This document shows positions 27,216 through 36,637 of a stretch of DNA of 37,537 bases, one piece after another. Position 1 is the first letter of the stretch. Every line of letters begins with the position of its first letter. The notes beneath the pieces are model-generated. The model saw nothing but the letters and a program-made list of their open reading frames with translations. It did not search any database and was not told where the DNA came from. The position numbers and the translations under genes were made by a program. The stretch comes from Flavobacteriaceae bacterium. Its GTDB lineage: Bacteria > Bacteroidota > Bacteroidia > Flavobacteriales > Flavobacteriaceae. The DNA lies in the NCBI GenBank assembly GCA_030835845.1, contig JAUROD010000025.1, positions 1-37,537 on the forward strand, written 5' to 3'.

Positions 27216-28420
27216 TGAAAAGTAAATTTAGACTTATACAAGGCGATTTGGTGCTATGGGGCATTTTAGCACTCCTAGCACTGGCTTCCTTTTTCCCAGT
27301 GTTTAGCGCTAGTTCAAACCTTAGTTATGTAGTTGGGAACGGAACACCTTGGCAACATCTAATAAAGCACATGGTTATCCTTTTATTGGGATTTATTTTC
27401 ATGATTGGAATTCATAAAATACCATTTCATTATTTTAAGGGAATTTCAATTTTAATGCTTCCAATTGTTGTTTTACTTTTAATTTATACAGCCTCACAAG
27501 GGACAACTATAAGTGGAGCAAACGCGAGTCGATGGATTCAAATACCATTTGTTGGTATAAGCTTCCAAACATCCAACTTAGCATCTGTTGTTTTGATGAT
27601 TTATGTTGCTTATTATTTAGATAAAATTAAAGATCAAGGTAGACGATTCAGCGAATCTGTCCTACCCCTTTGGTTGCCAGTAGCATTAATTTTAGCGCTT
27701 ATACTTCCATCAAATCTTTCTACTGCGGTTATTGTTTTTATGATGATTATGATGTTAGCTTTTATAGGAGGTTATCCTTTTAAATATATTATGGGTATTT
27801 TCCTTACTGGAGCTCTTTTCCTCTTGCTTTTTATTCTTCTAGCCAAAGCATTTCCTAATGTGATGCCCAATAGAGTAGATACTTGGATAAGTCGAATTGA
27901 AAACTTTAATCAATCAGAAACCTCAGGTGATGGTAATTATCAGGTCGAACGAGCAAAAATTGCAATTGCATCAGGTGGTGTTGCTGGATTGGGTGTGGGA
28001 AAAAGTGTAATGAAAAATTTCTTGCCACAGAGTAGCTCTGATTTCATATATGCTATAATTGTTGAAGAATTCGGATTGATAGGAGGAATAACAATTATTG
28101 TCTTTTATCTAATTATATTATTTAGGTTAGTAGTTATAACACATCGTGCAACCACAATTTTCGGGAAACTATTGACCATTGGAGTAGGTTTGCCCATTAT
28201 TACCCAGGCGTTTATTAATATGGGTGTTGCGGTGAATATTTTTCCTGTAACAGGACAAACACTTCCTATGATAAGTAGTGGGGGTACTGCTGCTTGGATG
28301 ACGTGTGTCGCGTTTGGTATCGTTTTAAGTGTAAGTGCTGCAGAAGATACTGACAAAGAAAAACAAGAAGATCATTTAGAAGAACAAAACCCTTTAGCAA
28401 TATTAAGTGAAACAATATAG
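27215..28420 (+). CDS. ftsW: SEDS-family septal peptidoglycan glycosyltransferase FtsW
   Basis: FtsW polymerises lipid II at the septum together with FtsI. The 401-residue protein is strongly hydrophobic, with about ten predicted membrane segments. It shows SEDS features: GANASRWIQIPFVGISFQ, LPSNLSTAVIVF, YQVERAKIAIASGG, FLPQSSSDFIYAIIVEEFG and PMISSGGTAAWM. The cytoplasmic C-terminal tail is acidic. murD precedes it with a one-base overlap, and the murG start lies within its last codons. Confidence 0.95.
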   Translation: MKSKFRLIQGDLVLWGILALLALASFFPVFSASSNLSYVVGNGTPWQHLIKHMVILLLGFIFMIGIHKIPFHYFKGISILMLPIVVLLLIYTASQGTTISGANASRWIQIPFVGISFQTSNLASVVLMIYVAYYLDKIKDQGRRFSESVLPLWLPVALILALILPSNLSTAVIVFMMIMMLAFIGGYPFKYIMGIFLTGALFLLLFILLAKAFPNVMPNRVDTWISRIENFNQSETSGDGNYQVERAKIAIASGGVAGLGVGKSVMKNFLPQSSSDFIYAIIVEEFGLIGGITIIVFYLIILFRLVVITHRATTIFGKLLTIGVGLPIITQAFINMGVAVNIFPVTGQTLPMISSGGTAAWMTCVAFGIVLSVSAAEDTDKEKQEDHLEEQNPLAILSETI

Positions 28421-29516
28421 ATATATTATATCGGGAGGAGGAACGGGTGGTCATATATACCCTGCAATTGCTATTGCTAATGAAATAAAGAAAAACGATC
28501 CATATGCCATCATCCACTTTGTTGGTGCTCACGGTAAAATGGAAATGGAAAAAATACCTCAGGCTGGATATTCTATTACGGGGCTTTGGATTTCAGGTTT
28601 TCACAGAGGAAAAATTATAAAAAATATACTTTTCCCACTGAAGTTAGTCATGAGCGTTTTACAAGCTGTTTTTTTAGTCCTGAAATTTCGTCCTGATTTA
28701 ACTATTGGGACTGGGGGATTTGCAAGTGGACCAGTACTTTTTGTTGCTAGCTTATTGGGCAGAAAAATATTTCTTCAAGAACAAAATTCATTTGCGGGAA
28801 TAACAAATAAAATTTTAGCGAGACGTGCAAGTGGAATTGCAGTTGCGTATCCAAAAATGGACAACTATTTTCCAAAGGATAAAATATTTAATACGGGAAA
28901 TCCCGTTCGTGAGGCTTTATTAGAAATTTCATCTAAACGTGAAAAGGCATACTCTTTTTTTGAGCTAAATCCTGCAAAAAAAACACTAGTTGTAATAGGA
29001 GGAAGTCTAGGAGCACAAAAGATTAATGAAATGATTGCTTTCCACCTTTTATCTATAAAAGCTTTTGATTTACAATTGGTATGGCAGTGTGGAAAAATGT
29101 ATTACAACCATTTTAGAGCGTATCATAATAAGGAAGATGTTAAGGTGTATGACTTTATAAAAGAAATGGACTTGCTTTATGCGACTGCCGATATAATTGT
29201 TTCTAGAGCTGGTGCCGGGAGTGTTTCAGAGCTATGTGTAGTGGGTAAGCCTATTATGTTGATTCCTTCACCCAATGTAGCAGAAAATCATCAATATTAT
29301 AACGCAAAATCACTTTCAGACAAAGGGGCTGCAATTATGATTGAGGAGAAAAATATTGAAAATCAGTTTATCACTGAATTGAAAACTTTAATCCAATCAC
29401 CTGAAAAACAATTAAAAATGCAATATGCTTTAGGTGAATTTGCTAAACCTCATGCGACCAAAGATATAGTCAAATGTTTTACACCTTTAATCAGAGAAAA
29501 TGAATCAAATCAATAA
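28407..29516 (+). CDS. murG: Lipid II synthase MurG (GlcNAc transferase)
   Basis: MurG adds GlcNAc to lipid I on the inner face of the membrane, giving lipid II. Family motifs are SGGGTGGHIYPAIAIANEI at residues 9-27, GTGGFASGPVLFVA, QEQNSFAGITNKILA, GGSLGAQKINE, and RAGAGSVSELCVVGKPIMLIP with AENHQYYNA in the C-terminal UDP-GlcNAc site. The start is a GTG at 28407, 14 bases inside ftsW; the nearest in-frame alternatives would cut the GGGTGGH loop. 369 residues is normal. murC begins 17 bases before its end. Confidence 0.97.
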   Translation: MKQYRYIISGGGTGGHIYPAIAIANEIKKNDPYAIIHFVGAHGKMEMEKIPQAGYSITGLWISGFHRGKIIKNILFPLKLVMSVLQAVFLVLKFRPDLTIGTGGFASGPVLFVASLLGRKIFLQEQNSFAGITNKILARRASGIAVAYPKMDNYFPKDKIFNTGNPVREALLEISSKREKAYSFFELNPAKKTLVVIGGSLGAQKINEMIAFHLLSIKAFDLQLVWQCGKMYYNHFRAYHNKEDVKVYDFIKEMDLLYATADIIVSRAGAGSVSELCVVGKPIMLIPSPNVAENHQYYNAKSLSDKGAAIMIEEKNIENQFITELKTLIQSPEKQLKMQYALGEFAKPHATKDIVKCFTPLIRENESNQ

Positions 29517-30846
29517 TTATTATTTTATTGGGATTGGGGGCATTGGAATGTCTTCTATTGCTCGTTTTCTACTAGCAAAAGGTCAACATGTAGCCGGGTA
29601 TGATAAAACACCTTCAGATTTAATAACTGATTTATGTAAACTAGGAGCTGTTGTTACCTTTGGAGAAACAACTAATGATATACCAGAAGGTTTTGAAAAT
29701 GAGCAAGTAAAGGTTATTTATACACCAGCAATTCCAGCTTCACATCCTCAGTTAACACATTTTAAATCTCAGTCAAATTCAGTAGTTAAAAGAGCAGTAT
29801 TTTTAGGTGAATTAACTCTTGATACATACACACTTGCTGTTGCCGGTACGCATGGAAAAACCACGACTACCTCTATTTTGGCACACTTATTTTCGTCATT
29901 ATCACAATCATTCACAGCTTTTGTTGGAGGAATTTTAAAAGGACATGATACGAATATGTTGTCTACAGGGACTCATTTTTCGCTAGTTGAAGCTGATGAA
30001 TTTGACCGTTCTTTTTTACAGCTTAAACCCACAATTGGCTGCATAACTTCAGTTGATGCCGATCATCTTGATATCTATGGTAGTGCAGACGAGGTATACA
30101 AAAGTTATTCCCAGTTCGCTTCACAGGTAATAACTCATTTGATAGTTGAAAAACAGGTGCCGATTAAAGGAATTACTTACAGTATATCAGATAGTAAAGC
30201 AGATTATCACACCACAAATATCAAAACAGAAGGATTTGGTTATCGATTTAATTTACATACCCCTAAAAATGAATTCGTAGATATTTATTTTAGTCAATTG
30301 GGATTGCATAATTTATCTAACGCAATTGCAGCGTTTGCAATGGCTGATAAAAGTGGCCTTGACAACAATAAACTGTTAAATGCATTAGGTTCATTTCCTG
30401 GTGTTGCACGACGTTTGGAACTTGTTGTTGAGTCAAAAGAACATATTTTAATTGATGACTATGCGCATCATCCAACTGAAATAAAAGCTGTTTATGATAC
30501 ACTTGAGGATGCATTTCCAAAAGAAAAAAAGTGTGTTATTTTCCAGCCTCATCTTTATTCGCGAACATCAGATTTTATGGATGATTTTGCTCGTTCTCTC
30601 TCTTTGTTTGAGAGAGTGATATTGATTCCAATTTATCCAGCAAGAGAACGACCAATTGAGGGAATAAATTCTAAGGTGCTGGCCGATAAAATAGGAAGTC
30701 ATTCAATGGTTAGCCTAGTAGAAAAAATTAATCTTGTTGATGAGGTTAGTGCTGCCCCTGAACGTATTAAAATAGTTTTAGGAGCTGGAGATATTGGACT
30801 AGAAGTTCAGAAATTAAAAAATAAGTTACTAGGCAATGCAGACTAA
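29500..30846 (+). CDS. murC: UDP-N-acetylmuramate:L-alanine ligase
   Basis: MurC adds L-alanine to UDP-MurNAc, the first stem-peptide step. The N-terminal FIGIGGIGMSSIARFLLA loop binds UDP. The P-loop AGTHGKTTTTSIL begins near residue 115. EADEFDRSFLQL, TSVDADHLDIYG, DDYAHHPTEIKA and FQPHLYSRT are characteristic of MurC. 448 residues is normal. The gene overlaps murG by 17 bases and ftsQ by 11. It is the paralogue of Mpl at 4270. Confidence 0.97.
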   Translation: MNQINNYYFIGIGGIGMSSIARFLLAKGQHVAGYDKTPSDLITDLCKLGAVVTFGETTNDIPEGFENEQVKVIYTPAIPASHPQLTHFKSQSNSVVKRAVFLGELTLDTYTLAVAGTHGKTTTTSILAHLFSSLSQSFTAFVGGILKGHDTNMLSTGTHFSLVEADEFDRSFLQLKPTIGCITSVDADHLDIYGSADEVYKSYSQFASQVITHLIVEKQVPIKGITYSISDSKADYHTTNIKTEGFGYRFNLHTPKNEFVDIYFSQLGLHNLSNAIAAFAMADKSGLDNNKLLNALGSFPGVARRLELVVESKEHILIDDYAHHPTEIKAVYDTLEDAFPKEKKCVIFQPHLYSRTSDFMDDFARSLSLFERVILIPIYPARERPIEGINSKVLADKIGSHSMVSLVEKINLVDEVSAAPERIKIVLGAGDIGLEVQKLKNKLLGNAD

Positions 30847-31543
30847 AAATATAATATACTTCTCTTTTGTTTTTACTCTTGTTTTAGCATTATCAAGCTT
30901 TGCATCTTTTAGGAATAAACGATTAAAAATTAATGAGTTAGAAATAAAATTTACGTTTGAAGAGTCAAATTTTCTAACTAAAGATATCGTTAATAAATTG
31001 TTGATACAAAAGGAAGACAGCCTGTTTTATAAGCAAAAAGAAGTACTAGCTTTGAATTATATCGAAGATGTTATTGAGAGTAATCCTTATGTAAATACAG
31101 CTGAGGTTTTTATTCTTCCCCAAGGTAAAATGGTTGTAGAAATAGATGAACGTGAGCCTCTTTTTAGAGTAATAGGTGATACTATATTTTACGTTGATTC
31201 TGAAGGATTTCAGATGCCAACTTCTTCTCAATATAGTCCTTTGGTTCCTATTTATTATGGAATCTTAAACGAAAATAAAATGAGTGAAACCATACAATTT
31301 GTATTGAAAATTATGAATGATCCTTTTCTTTCAAAAGAATTCATTCATATTGAAAATCAACCAAGAGGTTATGTTCTTGGTTTACGTTCTTTTTCATTTG
31401 ATGTGGTATGGGGTAGTTCTTCATCTTTTAATGAAAAATTAGCTAAACTCAAACATATTTGTGCTTATGTACAGCAGCACTCAAAATCAACTGAATTTTC
31501 AGAAATTAATTTAATGTTTAACAAGCAAATAGTTGCACATTAA
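30836..31543 (+). CDS. ftsQ: Cell division protein FtsQ
   Basis: FtsQ is a bitopic scaffold of the divisome that holds FtsL and FtsB. The 235-residue protein has one membrane segment near residues 5-24 (IIYFSFVFTLVLALSSFA), followed by an extracytoplasmic POTRA-like region and a beta domain. Segments such as ALNYIEDVIESNPYVNTAEVFI and VVEIDEREPLFRVIGDTIFYVDSEG match the FtsQ/DivIB pattern. Position between murC and ftsA supports the call. It overlaps murC by 11 bases. Confidence 0.9.
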   Translation: MQTKNIIYFSFVFTLVLALSSFASFRNKRLKINELEIKFTFEESNFLTKDIVNKLLIQKEDSLFYKQKEVLALNYIEDVIESNPYVNTAEVFILPQGKMVVEIDEREPLFRVIGDTIFYVDSEGFQMPTSSQYSPLVPIYYGILNENKMSETIQFVLKIMNDPFLSKEFIHIENQPRGYVLGLRSFSFDVVWGSSSSFNEKLAKLKHICAYVQQHSKSTEFSEINLMFNKQIVAH

Positions 31544-31552
31544 TAACGCATC

Positions 31553-32866
31553 ATGGAAGAACAAAAAATCGCAGTCGGCTTAGATATTGGAACTACAAAA
31601 ATTGTAGCAATGGTAGGTCAACGAAATGAATTTGGTAAAGTTGAAATCCTGGGTATTGGTAAATCTAAAAGTTTAGGAGTTCACCGCGGAGTAGTAAACA
31701 ACATCACACAAACGATTCAATCAATTCAGCAGGCTACTTTGGAAGCAGAGGAATCATCTGGTTTGAAAATCAATGAGGTAGTTGTTGGGATTGCCGGTCA
31801 ACATATTCGAAGCCTTCAACACAGTGACTATATAACACGCGAAAACGCTGATGAAGTGATTAGTGAAGAGGATATTGAAAAATTAATTAGTCAAGTTCAT
31901 AAACTTGTAATGCTCCCTGGAGAAGAAATTATTCATGTGCTTCCACAAGAATATAAAGTTGATGGACAAGCTGAAATCAAAGAACCCGTTGGAATGTATG
32001 GTGGTCGTTTAGAGGCTAACTTTCATGTTGTTGTGGGGCAGGTTTCTTCGATTCGAAATATTGGACGTTGTATTAAAAGTGCTGGGTTGGACATGGGTCA
32101 TGTTACACTTGAACCAATTGCCTCCTCGGATGCAGTTTTAAGTCAAGAAGAAAAAGAAGCTGGAGTTGCTTTGATAGACATTGGTGGAGGAACAACTGAT
32201 TTAGCAATTTTTAAAGATGGAATTATTCGAAGTACTGCTGTGATTCCCTTTGGAGGAAATGTAATAACTGAAGATATAAAAGAAGGCTGTTCAATAATTC
32301 AGAAACAAGCAGAATTATTGAAAGTTAAATTTGGATCTGCCTGGCCAGGGGAGAATAAAGAAACTGAAATTGTTTCTATTCCTGGTCTTCGAGGTAGAGA
32401 TCCAAAAGAAATTTCTCTAAAAACATTATCCAAAATTATAAATGCACGTGTAATTGAAATTATCGAACAGGTGTATTTGGAAATTAAAAATTATGGTCAT
32501 GAAGATCAAAAGAAAAAGTTAATTGCTGGAATTGTGCTTACTGGAGGAGGAAGTCAGTTGAAGCATTTAAAACAATTGGTAGAATATATTACTGGAATGG
32601 ATACACGCGTAGGGTATCCTAACGAACATTTGGCTGGCAATTCTGATGACACAACCACCAGTCCAATGTTTGCTACTGCTGTTGGTTTATTGATGGCCGC
32701 CCTTGAAAAGAATCCAACTGAAAAAAGTAGACTAGAAAAAGATGAAACCATTACTGAAGAAGGTCCAATAGATGATTATAGGGATTCTTCTGTAATTTCA
32801 AACCAACGAAATTCGGTATTTGAAAGATGGACAGACAAGTTTAAAGAATTTTTAGATAAAGCCTAG
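31553..32866 (+). CDS. ftsA: Cell division protein FtsA
   Basis: FtsA is the actin-like protein that tethers FtsZ to the membrane. The ATPase-fold motifs are GLDIGTTKIVAMVG at residues 9-22, IDIGGGTTDLAIFKDG near 203 and IVLTGGGSQLKHL near 325. The 1C domain is present between the first two. The C-terminal FERWTDKFKEFLDKA is an amphipathic helix suited to membrane binding, as expected for FtsA. 437 residues is normal. Its TAG stop is followed by the ftsZ ATG after 3 bases. Confidence 0.97.
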   Translation: MEEQKIAVGLDIGTTKIVAMVGQRNEFGKVEILGIGKSKSLGVHRGVVNNITQTIQSIQQATLEAEESSGLKINEVVVGIAGQHIRSLQHSDYITRENADEVISEEDIEKLISQVHKLVMLPGEEIIHVLPQEYKVDGQAEIKEPVGMYGGRLEANFHVVVGQVSSIRNIGRCIKSAGLDMGHVTLEPIASSDAVLSQEEKEAGVALIDIGGGTTDLAIFKDGIIRSTAVIPFGGNVITEDIKEGCSIIQKQAELLKVKFGSAWPGENKETEIVSIPGLRGRDPKEISLKTLSKIINARVIEIIEQVYLEIKNYGHEDQKKKLIAGIVLTGGGSQLKHLKQLVEYITGMDTRVGYPNEHLAGNSDDTTTSPMFATAVGLLMAALEKNPTEKSRLEKDETITEEGPIDDYRDSSVISNQRNSVFERWTDKFKEFLDKA

Positions 32867-32869
32867 ATT

Positions 32870-34897
32870 ATGCAGGATAACAATGGAACATTTGAAGGAT
32901 TAACGGGTGATTTTAATTTTGATTTACCCAAAAATCGAAGTAACGTAATCAAAGTTATAGGTGTTGGTGGTGGTGGAAGTAATGCAATCAACTACATGTT
33001 TCAGCAAGGCATTGTAGGTGTAGATTTTGTTATTTGTAACACTGACGCACAAGCGCTTGAAAAGAGTAGTGTGCCAATCAAAATTCAACTTGGAGCTTCT
33101 CTAACAGAGGGTCTAGGAGCAGGAGCAAACCCTGAAATTGGTAGACAGTCAGCTCAAGAAAGTTATCAAGATATTCACCAGTTACTTTCAACCCAAACAA
33201 AGATGGTCTTTATAACAGCAGGAATGGGTGGTGGAACAGGTACAGGAGCTGCACCAATTATTGCAAAAATGGCCAAAGAACTTGATATTCTTACGGTTGG
33301 AATTGTGACCATGCCTTTTCATTTTGAAGGAAAAATTCGAGTTGAGCAAGCACAACATGGTTTAGAAACATTAAAAGCCTGTGTAGATTCACTTATAGTT
33401 ATTAATAATAACAAGCTTCGTGAGGTATACGGTAACCTTGGTTTTAAAGCTGGTTTCGCTAAAGCCGATGAGGTTTTAGCTACTGCAGCACGTGGAATAG
33501 CTGAAGTTATAACCCATCATTATACCCAAAATATTGATTTAAAAGACGCAAAAACTGTATTGAGCAATAGTGGTTCAGCAATAATGGGTTCTGCTATTGC
33601 CCAAGGATCAAATAGAGCTCAAGAGTCAGTCGTAAAAGCACTTGATTCTCCCTTGCTAAACGATAATAAAATCACAGGTTGCAAAAATGTACTCTTGTTG
33701 ATTGTTTCTGGGACCGAGGAAATTACAATTGATGAGATAGGTGAAATCAATGATAGTATCCAAGCTGAAGCAGGAAATAATACAAATATTATTATGGGGG
33801 TTGGAGACGATCCCGAACTTGGGAATAGCATTTCAGTTACAATTATAGCTACTGGTTTTAATTCTGAACAACAACATGATATTGTTAATACGGAAGCAAA
33901 AAAAGTAATTCACACCCTAGAAGAGGATCAACCTCTCGTTCATGATTTATCTAGTAAGAACCAACCAAAAACATTATTTCCTCAAGAAAAAACTGACCAT
34001 AAAGAAGATAATATCATCCGCTACTTGTTGGATCAAGAGGAGGAAATTCCCCAAGGGATTGAATTTGACAAAAAGCCTGAAATATCTGATGAAGATCTAT
34101 CTCAGATAGAGGTAAATTATGAACATGTTGATCCTGCCTTGAAGGAGATAATTGATTCTACATCTTTTGAAGAGAATGAATTTATTGAACCGGTTAATGA
34201 TGAAAATCCTTTAATTCATTTAGATGAATTTTTAACTTCTATAGAGGTTGACGCTGAGGTTTTGGTTTCCGAAAAAGTAACTTCAGAGCAAATCACCAGA
34301 GAGATTGAAGAAGATTTCATATTTAATGAAATTACTACAGAAATTAATTCAATAGAGGTGGAAGATGTTGAAATTATGTCTTACGACCAGGAAGAACACC
34401 AACAGATTAGCTTCGAATTTGATTTGCCAATAGAGCCTAAAAATTCGTTGATTACAAATGAAGAAGTGCGAGTTGATGACGAAATAGATAACTCCATTAA
34501 CTTTGAGGATATAAGTTCGATTGATATTGAATTTGAGACTGTTAAAGAGGGCGAGATGGAACTTAAGATTGTTCCAGAATCAACTTCTAAAAGTGAACCG
34601 TTATCGAGTGATAAGCCAAATGAAGTAACGAGCCCGTTTGATCAGTCTATCCAATCAAACATTAGAATGGATAATGAGAAGCGTAAAGAACAACTCAAAC
34701 AATTTAATTATACGTTTAATAATAGTATAAATCGAATTGATGAAATGGAACGTCAACCGGCTTATAAGCGAATGGGTTTTGAAATTGACGGTCCTGCGGA
34801 GGACGATACACCTTCCACTTTAAGTATAGATAATGATAGTAATGACGATATTCAATTACGATCTAATAATTCATTTTTACACGATAATGTTGACTAA
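32870..34897 (+). CDS. ftsZ: Cell division protein FtsZ with long acidic linker
   Basis: FtsZ is the tubulin-like GTPase of the division ring. The GTPase core spans about residues 20-332, with [13 protein letters not shown] at 31-43, the tubulin signature [12 protein letters not shown] at 118-129 and the T7 region at [14 protein letters not shown]. Residues 335-605 form a low-complexity linker rich in Glu, Asp, Ile and Ser, much longer than the approximately 50 residues of E. coli, giving 675 residues in total. The C-terminus contains [12 protein letters not shown] near 630 and [12 protein letters not shown] at the end, the type of tail I recall in flavobacterial FtsZ. yqeY follows after 2 bases. 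Confidence 0.97.
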   Translation: MQDNNGTFEGLTGDFNFDLPKNRSNVIKVIGVGGGGSNAINYMFQQGIVGVDFVICNTDAQALEKSSVPIKIQLGASLTEGLGAGANPEIGRQSAQESYQDIHQLLSTQTKMVFITAGMGGGTGTGAAPIIAKMAKELDILTVGIVTMPFHFEGKIRVEQAQHGLETLKACVDSLIVINNNKLREVYGNLGFKAGFAKADEVLATAARGIAEVITHHYTQNIDLKDAKTVLSNSGSAIMGSAIAQGSNRAQESVVKALDSPLLNDNKITGCKNVLLLIVSGTEEITIDEIGEINDSIQAEAGNNTNIIMGVGDDPELGNSISVTIIATGFNSEQQHDIVNTEAKKVIHTLEEDQPLVHDLSSKNQPKTLFPQEKTDHKEDNIIRYLLDQEEEIPQGIEFDKKPEISDEDLSQIEVNYEHVDPALKEIIDSTSFEENEFIEPVNDENPLIHLDEFLTSIEVDAEVLVSEKVTSEQITREIEEDFIFNEITTEINSIEVEDVEIMSYDQEEHQQISFEFDLPIEPKNSLITNEEVRVDDEIDNSINFEDISSIDIEFETVKEGEMELKIVPESTSKSEPLSSDKPNEVTSPFDQSIQSNIRMDNEKRKEQLKQFNYTFNNSINRIDEMERQPAYKRMGFEIDGPAEDDTPSTLSIDNDSNDDIQLRSNNSFLHDNVD

Positions 34898-34899
34898 CT

Positions 34900-35349
34900 A
34901 TGGGCGTACTAGATAATTTATCCGAAGAGATAAAAAATGCGATGAGGGCAAAGGATACGCTCCGTCTTGAGGCTCTTAGAGCAATCAAATCTTCTGTTAT
35001 GTTGGCTCAAACTGCTACAGGTGGAGGGACTCAAATGACGGATGAAGAAGAAGTAAAACTTGTTCAAAAGTTAATCAAACAAAGGAAGGATAGTGCATCA
35101 ATTTTTAGAACACAAAACCGTATTGACCTTGCGGTACCTGAAGAAGATCAAGCTGCAATCATTTCAGAATTTTTACCGGCACAACTTTCAGAAGCAGAGG
35201 TTACAGAGATAATTGAAAAAATTATCAATCAAACTGGAGCAGAAGGTATGAAAGATATGGGCAAAGTAATGGGGATGGCTTCAAAGGAAATGTCAGGAAA
35301 AGCAGATGGTAAAACAATTTCTTTGATCGTAAAAAGTAAGCTTTCCTAG
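34900..35349 (+). CDS. GatB/YqeY domain-containing protein
   Basis: A 149-residue YqeY-family protein, homologous to the C-terminal tRNA-contacting domain of the amidotransferase subunit GatB but encoded alone. Signatures are LRLEALRAIKSSVMLAQ, EEEVKLVQKLIKQRKDSASIF, ISEFLPAQLSEAEVTEII and MGKVMGMASKEMSGKADGKTIS. Its function is not established; a tRNA-related role is inferred from homology. It starts 2 bases after ftsZ and shares a CTAG with the stop of the convergent oxidoreductase gene. Confidence 0.92.
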   Translation: MGVLDNLSEEIKNAMRAKDTLRLEALRAIKSSVMLAQTATGGGTQMTDEEEVKLVQKLIKQRKDSASIFRTQNRIDLAVPEEDQAAIISEFLPAQLSEAEVTEIIEKIINQTGAEGMKDMGKVMGMASKEMSGKADGKTISLIVKSKLS

Positions 35350-36329
35350 GTTTTAGTACAATCGATCACAATTTTACCCATCACTTTTCTATCTTGCATT
35401 TCTTCCATTGCTTTATATGCCTCAGAGAGTGAATATTGTGCATGGATATGAGGTTTTAATCTTCCTTCACTATGCCATGTCATTAATTCCATGGTGTTAA
35501 TAGCGTTTTCATTTGGAAATTGCATTGCCCATGCACCCCAAAATACTCCTACAATTTGACAAGATTTAAGCAATGCTAGGTTTAACGGTATTTTAGGAAT
35601 TTCACCAGCGGCAAATCCCACTACCAAATACCTTCCTTCCCATGCAATTGAGCGAAGTGCGGGTTCAGAAAATTTGTCACCAATGGGGTCATAAATAACA
35701 TCAGCACCTTTTCCATAAGTTAATTCTTTAATTCTAACTTTTAAATCTTCCTTTGTATAATTAATTACTTCATCAGCTCCATAGCTCTTGCAAAAAGCTA
35801 ATTTTTCATCAGTTGAGGCACAGGCTATAACCCTTGCTCCAAGTCGTTTTCCTAATTCTACAGCAGCAATACCAACACCTCCAGATGCCCCCAAAACGAC
35901 TAGGGTCTCACCTTGTTTAAGTTTTGCTCTGTTTTTAAGTGCATAATACGAAGTGCCATATGCCATTAAAAAAGAAGCTGCTATAGCATTATCCATTTTA
36001 GGTGGTTTTGGAAAAATACTTTTTGCAGAACAAACCGCTTCCTCAGCAAAACCTCCATGAGGAATAAGTCCAAATACCTCGTCTCCAATCTTAAAGTTTT
36101 TAACCTCACTTCCTATCTCTTTGATTATACCAGCAATATCACTTCCAGGAGTAAAGGGTAAATCTGGTTTGTATTGATATTTTCCTTGTATTATTAATGT
36201 ATCAGGAAAGTTCAAGCTGCATGCTTTGACCTGAACCACAACCTCTTTTGCTGTGGGTGAACGGTTGGGTAATTCTTTCAAAACTAAACTACAAGGGGGT
36301 CCATATTGTTCACATACAATTGCTTTCAT
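35346..36329 (-). CDS. Zinc-independent NADPH:quinone oxidoreductase family protein (MDR superfamily)
   Basis: A medium-chain dehydrogenase/reductase of 327 residues without the catalytic zinc cysteines of alcohol dehydrogenases. The N-terminal GroES-like domain has SLNFPDTLIIQGKYQYKPDLPF and GSDIAGII. The Rossmann domain has GASGGVGIAAVELGK at residues 148-162. DVIYDPIGDKFSEPALRSI follows, and YLVVGFAAGEIPKIPLNL is typical of the quinone reductase branch. It probably reduces quinones or enones with NADPH; the substrate is unknown. It is convergent with yqeY and has its own promoter. Confidence 0.9.
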   Translation of the reverse strand: MKAIVCEQYGPPCSLVLKELPNRSPTAKEVVVQVKACSLNFPDTLIIQGKYQYKPDLPFTPGSDIAGIIKEIGSEVKNFKIGDEVFGLIPHGGFAEEAVCSAKSIFPKPPKMDNAIAASFLMAYGTSYYALKNRAKLKQGETLVVLGASGGVGIAAVELGKRLGARVIACASTDEKLAFCKSYGADEVINYTKEDLKVRIKELTYGKGADVIYDPIGDKFSEPALRSIAWEGRYLVVGFAAGEIPKIPLNLALLKSCQIVGVFWGAWAMQFPNENAINTMELMTWHSEGRLKPHIHAQYSLSEAYKAMEEMQDRKVMGKIVIDCTKT

Positions 36330-36381
36330 AGAGAGTGATTTCTTATTCTTTATAGAATAGGTTTTCGATTAGGCATCCTAT

Positions 36382-36414
36382 CAAAGATAACATACTTAAT
36401 AGAAAGGAGAGCAA
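36382..36414 (-). promoter_or_regulatory. Putative promoter of the quinone oxidoreductase gene
   Basis: On the minus strand TTG (36414-36412) and TATCTTTG (36389-36382) are separated by 22 bases, close to the Bacteroidota consensus. The start codon at 36329 lies about 50 bases downstream. Confidence 0.6.
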
Positions 36415-36496
36415 AACAGGTTTAGTATAATGATTGATTCAGTTGATTTGATTGTATAGATTGATCAGAAGAGATAATTTTTAATGTATATTTTTA

Positions 36497-36526
36497 TTGC
36501 AAAGCTTAACGATAAGTGTAATTTTG
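36497..36526 (+). promoter_or_regulatory. Promoter of tRNA-Arg
   Basis: TTG at 36497-36499 and TAATTTTG at 36519-36526 with a 19-base spacer form a near-ideal Bacteroidota promoter. The mature tRNA begins 32 bases downstream, leaving a short 5' leader. The rest of the 36330-36558 gap shows nothing else recognisable. Confidence 0.7.
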
Positions 36527-36558
36527 TGCATTCAATTTTTTGAATTTAAAGATTTAAT

Positions 36559-36632
36559 GGCCCAGTAGTTCAACTGGATAGAATATCAGATTTCGGCTCT
36601 GAGGGTTGGGGGTTCGAATCCTCCCTGGGTCA
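36559..36632 (+). tRNA. tRNA-Arg (anticodon TCG)
   Basis: The 74-base sequence folds into a complete cloverleaf. The acceptor stem is GGCCCAG/CTGGGTC with one G-T pair, and the D stem GTTC/GAAT. The anticodon stem TCAGA/TCTGA encloses the loop TTTCGGC, the T stem is GGGGG/CCTCC around TTCGAAT, and the discriminator base is A. The anticodon TCG decodes CGA and, with wobble, other CGN arginine codons. The 3' CCA is not encoded. A promoter precedes it and a terminator hairpin follows 5 bases downstream. Confidence 0.96.
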
Positions 36633-36637
36633 CATAC

